This document shows, piece after piece, positions 6,283-7,899 of a DNA stretch of 7,899 nucleotides (its first letter is position 1; each line of letters begins with the position of its first letter). Made by a program: the position numbers and the translations under genes. The notes beneath the pieces were generated by a model. That model made no database searches. It was not told where the DNA came from and saw only the letters and a list, made by a program, of their open reading frames with translations. Location: the NCBI GenBank assembly GCA_003565055.1, contig PXDM01000271.1:1-7899 (forward strand). The letters are read 5' to 3'. This DNA is from Paracoccaceae bacterium (GTDB taxonomy: Bacteria; Pseudomonadota; Alphaproteobacteria; Rhodobacterales; Rhodobacteraceae).

Positions 6283-7073
6283 GCGATCCCCTCACGTGCC
6301 AAAACCGCCTCGATGCGCGCAACATCTTCGGGATTGTTCAATTCCCAGAACTCGCGTCCCTCGGCTGTGACCTCGACACAGGTGACAGGAAGACCGTGAT
6401 AGAGAAAGCGCAACTGCTCCAGCCCTTCGAGCGCTTCCAGCGCGCAGGGGCCTGCGGCCATATAGGCGCGCAGGGCTGCAGGGGTGTAGGCATAGACGCC
6501 GACATGGTGGAAGACCGGGACTTCTTCCGCAGCGCCGTAGCTGCGCCCGGTATGCGGCAGGATTTCCTTGGAGAAATAGAGCGCGCGGCCCTCGGCATCC
6601 ATCACCGCAGTGGTGCCGCCTGCCCGGCCTGCGCGGCGATCGTCGAGAAACCGCTCATGAGTTTCAGGCGTCAGGCGCAGCACGGGCGTCGCCATCTGCG
6701 CCCCTGCCTCGATGGCGCGGATCAAGGCCGTAACGAACGAGGCCGGGGTCAGCGGCGCGTCGCCTTGCAGATTGACCACCAGTTTCGGCGCAATTCCCAG
6801 CCGTGCCAATGCATCCGCACAACGCTCGGTGCCATTGCGGCAGGCCGCATCTGTCATCACTACCTCTGCGCCGAAAGCGCGGGCGACTTCGGCGATGCGG
6901 TCGTCATCCGTCGCCACGAACACAGCGTCAACGCCCTCGACTGCGCAAGCCGCGCGCCAACTGCGTTCGATCAGGCTGCGGTTCTCGCGCGTCGCGCCGC
7001 GCAATCCCACCAGTGGCTTGCCGGGATAGCGCGTCGAGGCATAGCGCGCCGGGATGACGATCACGCGCTCCAT
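6279..7073 (-). CDS. kdsB: KdsB-like CMP-Kdo synthetase (cytidylyltransferase), divergent
   Basis: This is a 264-residue nucleotidyltransferase of the KdsB family, which activates Kdo with CTP to CMP-Kdo for transfer to lipid A. It opens with the nucleotide-binding motif VIPARYASTRYPGKPL (6-21). ATDDDRI (54-60), RNGTERCADAL (79-89), YFSKEILP (166-173) and HHVGVYAYTPAAL (189-201) also fit the family. Two signatures differ from the textbook form. The usual NVQGDEP reads NLQGDAP (101-107). The usual GVDTPEDL near the C-terminus reads ELNNPEDV (244-251), so the position of a metal-binding Asp is Asn246. The loop after KPL also differs (about residues 24-33). Context between kdsD and kdsA strongly supports a Kdo role, but a related octulosonate such as an amino-Kdo cannot be excluded. 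The start shares one base with the kdsD stop (TGATG). No strong Shine-Dalgarno is present, only a GGGGTG upstream, which suggests coupling. Confidence 0.88.
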   Translation of the reverse strand: MERVIVIPARYASTRYPGKPLVGLRGATRENRSLIERSWRAACAVEGVDAVFVATDDDRIAEVARAFGAEVVMTDAACRNGTERCADALARLGIAPKLVVNLQGDAPLTPASFVTALIRAIEAGAQMATPVLRLTPETHERFLDDRRAGRAGGTTAVMDAEGRALYFSKEILPHTGRSYGAAEEVPVFHHVGVYAYTPAALRAYMAAGPCALEALEGLEQLRFLYHGLPVTCVEVTAEGREFWELNNPEDVARIEAVLAREGIA

Positions 7074-7899
7074 CAGATCACCCCGGCCCGCAGGCAGTCA
7101 TGCAGGCGGATCAGCCCCTGAACATGGCGGCGCGCGTCGACCACGCAAAGCGCAGTGACCTTATGCATGTTCATCACCTGCACCGCTTCCGAAACCAGTG
7201 CATCGGCGCTGATTCTGCGCGGGTCGGGCGTCGCGACATCGCCCGCCGAGCGCGTCATCAACCCGTCCATATGGCGACGCAGATCGCCATCGGTGACAAT
7301 CCCCGCAAGCTCGGCCCCGTTGCGCGTGACAATCGCGACACCGTAGCCTTTGCCGGTCATGCGCATCAGCACCTCGGCCATCGGGGCGCGCATATCCACA
7401 AGCGGCAAAGCATCACCTGTGGCCATCAGATCGGCCACCCGCAGGAATTGCGCGCCAAGCCTGCCGCCGGGATGGAAGCGATGAAACTGCGCCGGATCGA
7501 AACCCCGCGCGCGCATCACCGCGACGGCCAGCGCATCGCCCAGCGCCATGCTCATCGTGGTCGACGTGGTGGGCGCCATGCCAATCGCGCAGACCTCCGC
7601 CACATCCGGCAGGATCAGCGCCAGATCGGAGTTGCGCGCGAGCGTGCTTTCCGCATTGCCTGTGATCGAAATCAGCCGCACCGCAAAGCGTCTGGAATAG
7701 GCGATCAGGTCACCGAGTTCCTGCGTCTCGCCCGATTTCGACAGAAGCAGGCAGGTATCCTCGGGCACGATCATGCCCATGTCGCCGTGGCTGGCCTCCG
7801 TTGCATGCACGAAATAGGCGGGCGTGCCTGTTGAGGCAAAGGTCGCGGCGATCTTGCGCCCGACATGGCCGGATTTGCCGATCCCGGCCACGACCAGCC
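7073..7899 (-). CDS. kdsD: Arabinose-5-phosphate isomerase, KdsD/KpsF family (5' end outside window)
   Basis: This enzyme interconverts ribulose-5-phosphate and arabinose-5-phosphate, the first step towards Kdo. The frame is open to the window edge. The GTG at 7891 is an internal Val codon in the conserved LVVAGIGKSGH stretch, so roughly the first 50 residues are missing compared with E. coli KdsD (328). Numbering from 7891, the SIS domain shows GIGKSGH (3-9), HGDMG (35-39), SKSGETQEL (51-59), PTTSTTMSMALGDALAVA (107-124) and HPGG (140-143). The four E. coli active-site residues Lys59, Glu111, Glu152 and His193 align, at one constant offset, with Lys6, Glu58, Glu99 and His140. Two CBS domains follow (about 154-208 and 217-270), a typical regulatory tail. 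HPGGRLG replaces the commoner HPGG(S/A)LG. It is the first visible gene of the Kdo operon. KdsD and KpsF paralogues cannot be told apart from sequence alone, but linkage to kdsB and kdsA favours the lipopolysaccharide role. Confidence 0.94.
   Translation of the reverse strand, partial: LVVAGIGKSGHVGRKIAATFASTGTPAYFVHATEASHGDMGMIVPEDTCLLLSKSGETQELGDLIAYSRRFAVRLISITGNAESTLARNSDLALILPDVAEVCAIGMAPTTSTTMSMALGDALAVAVMRARGFDPAQFHRFHPGGRLGAQFLRVADLMATGDALPLVDMRAPMAEVLMRMTGKGYGVAIVTRNGAELAGIVTDGDLRRHMDGLMTRSAGDVATPDPRRISADALVSEAVQVMNMHKVTALCVVDARRHVQGLIRLHDCLRAGVI

Noticed and set aside
4957..6399. Long plus-strand open frame of 480 codons opposite kdsA and the BKACE gene
   Set aside because: It is antisense to well-supported genes, resembles no family I recognise, and crosses several gene boundaries.
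1..7899. CRISPR array, tRNA, insertion sequence or prophage remnant
   Set aside because: No spaced direct repeats, no tRNA-like cloverleaf, and no transposase or integrase frames. Genes are contiguous throughout.

Overview
The window is a GC-rich, tightly packed stretch of bacterial core genome. The protein families (HemC, HemE, the YcjX/YcjF pair, a Kdo synthesis operon, a BKACE/DUF849 enzyme) and their sequence style suggest an alphaproteobacterium, most likely in the Rhodobacterales/Rhodobacteraceae. That placement comes from recognition of the protein families, not from a tree. I see no mobile elements, RNA genes, CRISPR arrays or signs of recent transfer. No stretch longer than about 105 bases lies outside a gene.

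Left part, minus strand (about 32-3457): hemC (hydroxymethylbilane synthase) reads leftward into ycjX (P-loop NTPase, DUF463 family), which overlaps ycjF (membrane protein, DUF697 family) by 4 bases. This looks like one transcription unit joining a heme/tetrapyrrole enzyme to a poorly understood envelope-stress-associated pair. Centre, plus strand (3562-4626): hemE (uroporphyrinogen decarboxylase) is divergent from hemC across a 104-base intergenic region. That region holds hemE's strong ribosome binding site, a TTGACA -35-like box and a perfect 8-bp inverted repeat enclosing the Shine-Dalgarno sequence. HemC and HemE act on either side of uroporphyrinogen III synthase (HemD), which is not in the window.

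Right part, minus strand (4633-7899): a compact operon reads leftward as kdsD/kpsF-like (arabinose-5-phosphate isomerase, cut by the window end), kdsB-like (CMP-Kdo synthetase, divergent), kdsA (Kdo-8-phosphate synthase, metal-dependent type) and a BKACE-family beta-keto acid cleavage enzyme. The joins are a 1-base overlap, a 4-base overlap and a 3-base gap, so co-transcription and translational coupling are likely. The first three genes cover ribulose-5-P to arabinose-5-P to Kdo-8-P and the activation of Kdo to CMP-Kdo for lipopolysaccharide. The phosphatase KdsC is not visible. The BKACE gene has no obvious link to Kdo. Its stop lies 6 bases from the hemE stop, in a convergent arrangement.

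Most of this is ordinary housekeeping sequence. The points most worth a second look are the hemE leader inverted repeat, the changed signature motifs of the KdsB-like protein and the BKACE gene coupled to the Kdo operon. I found no convincing evidence of an undescribed system.
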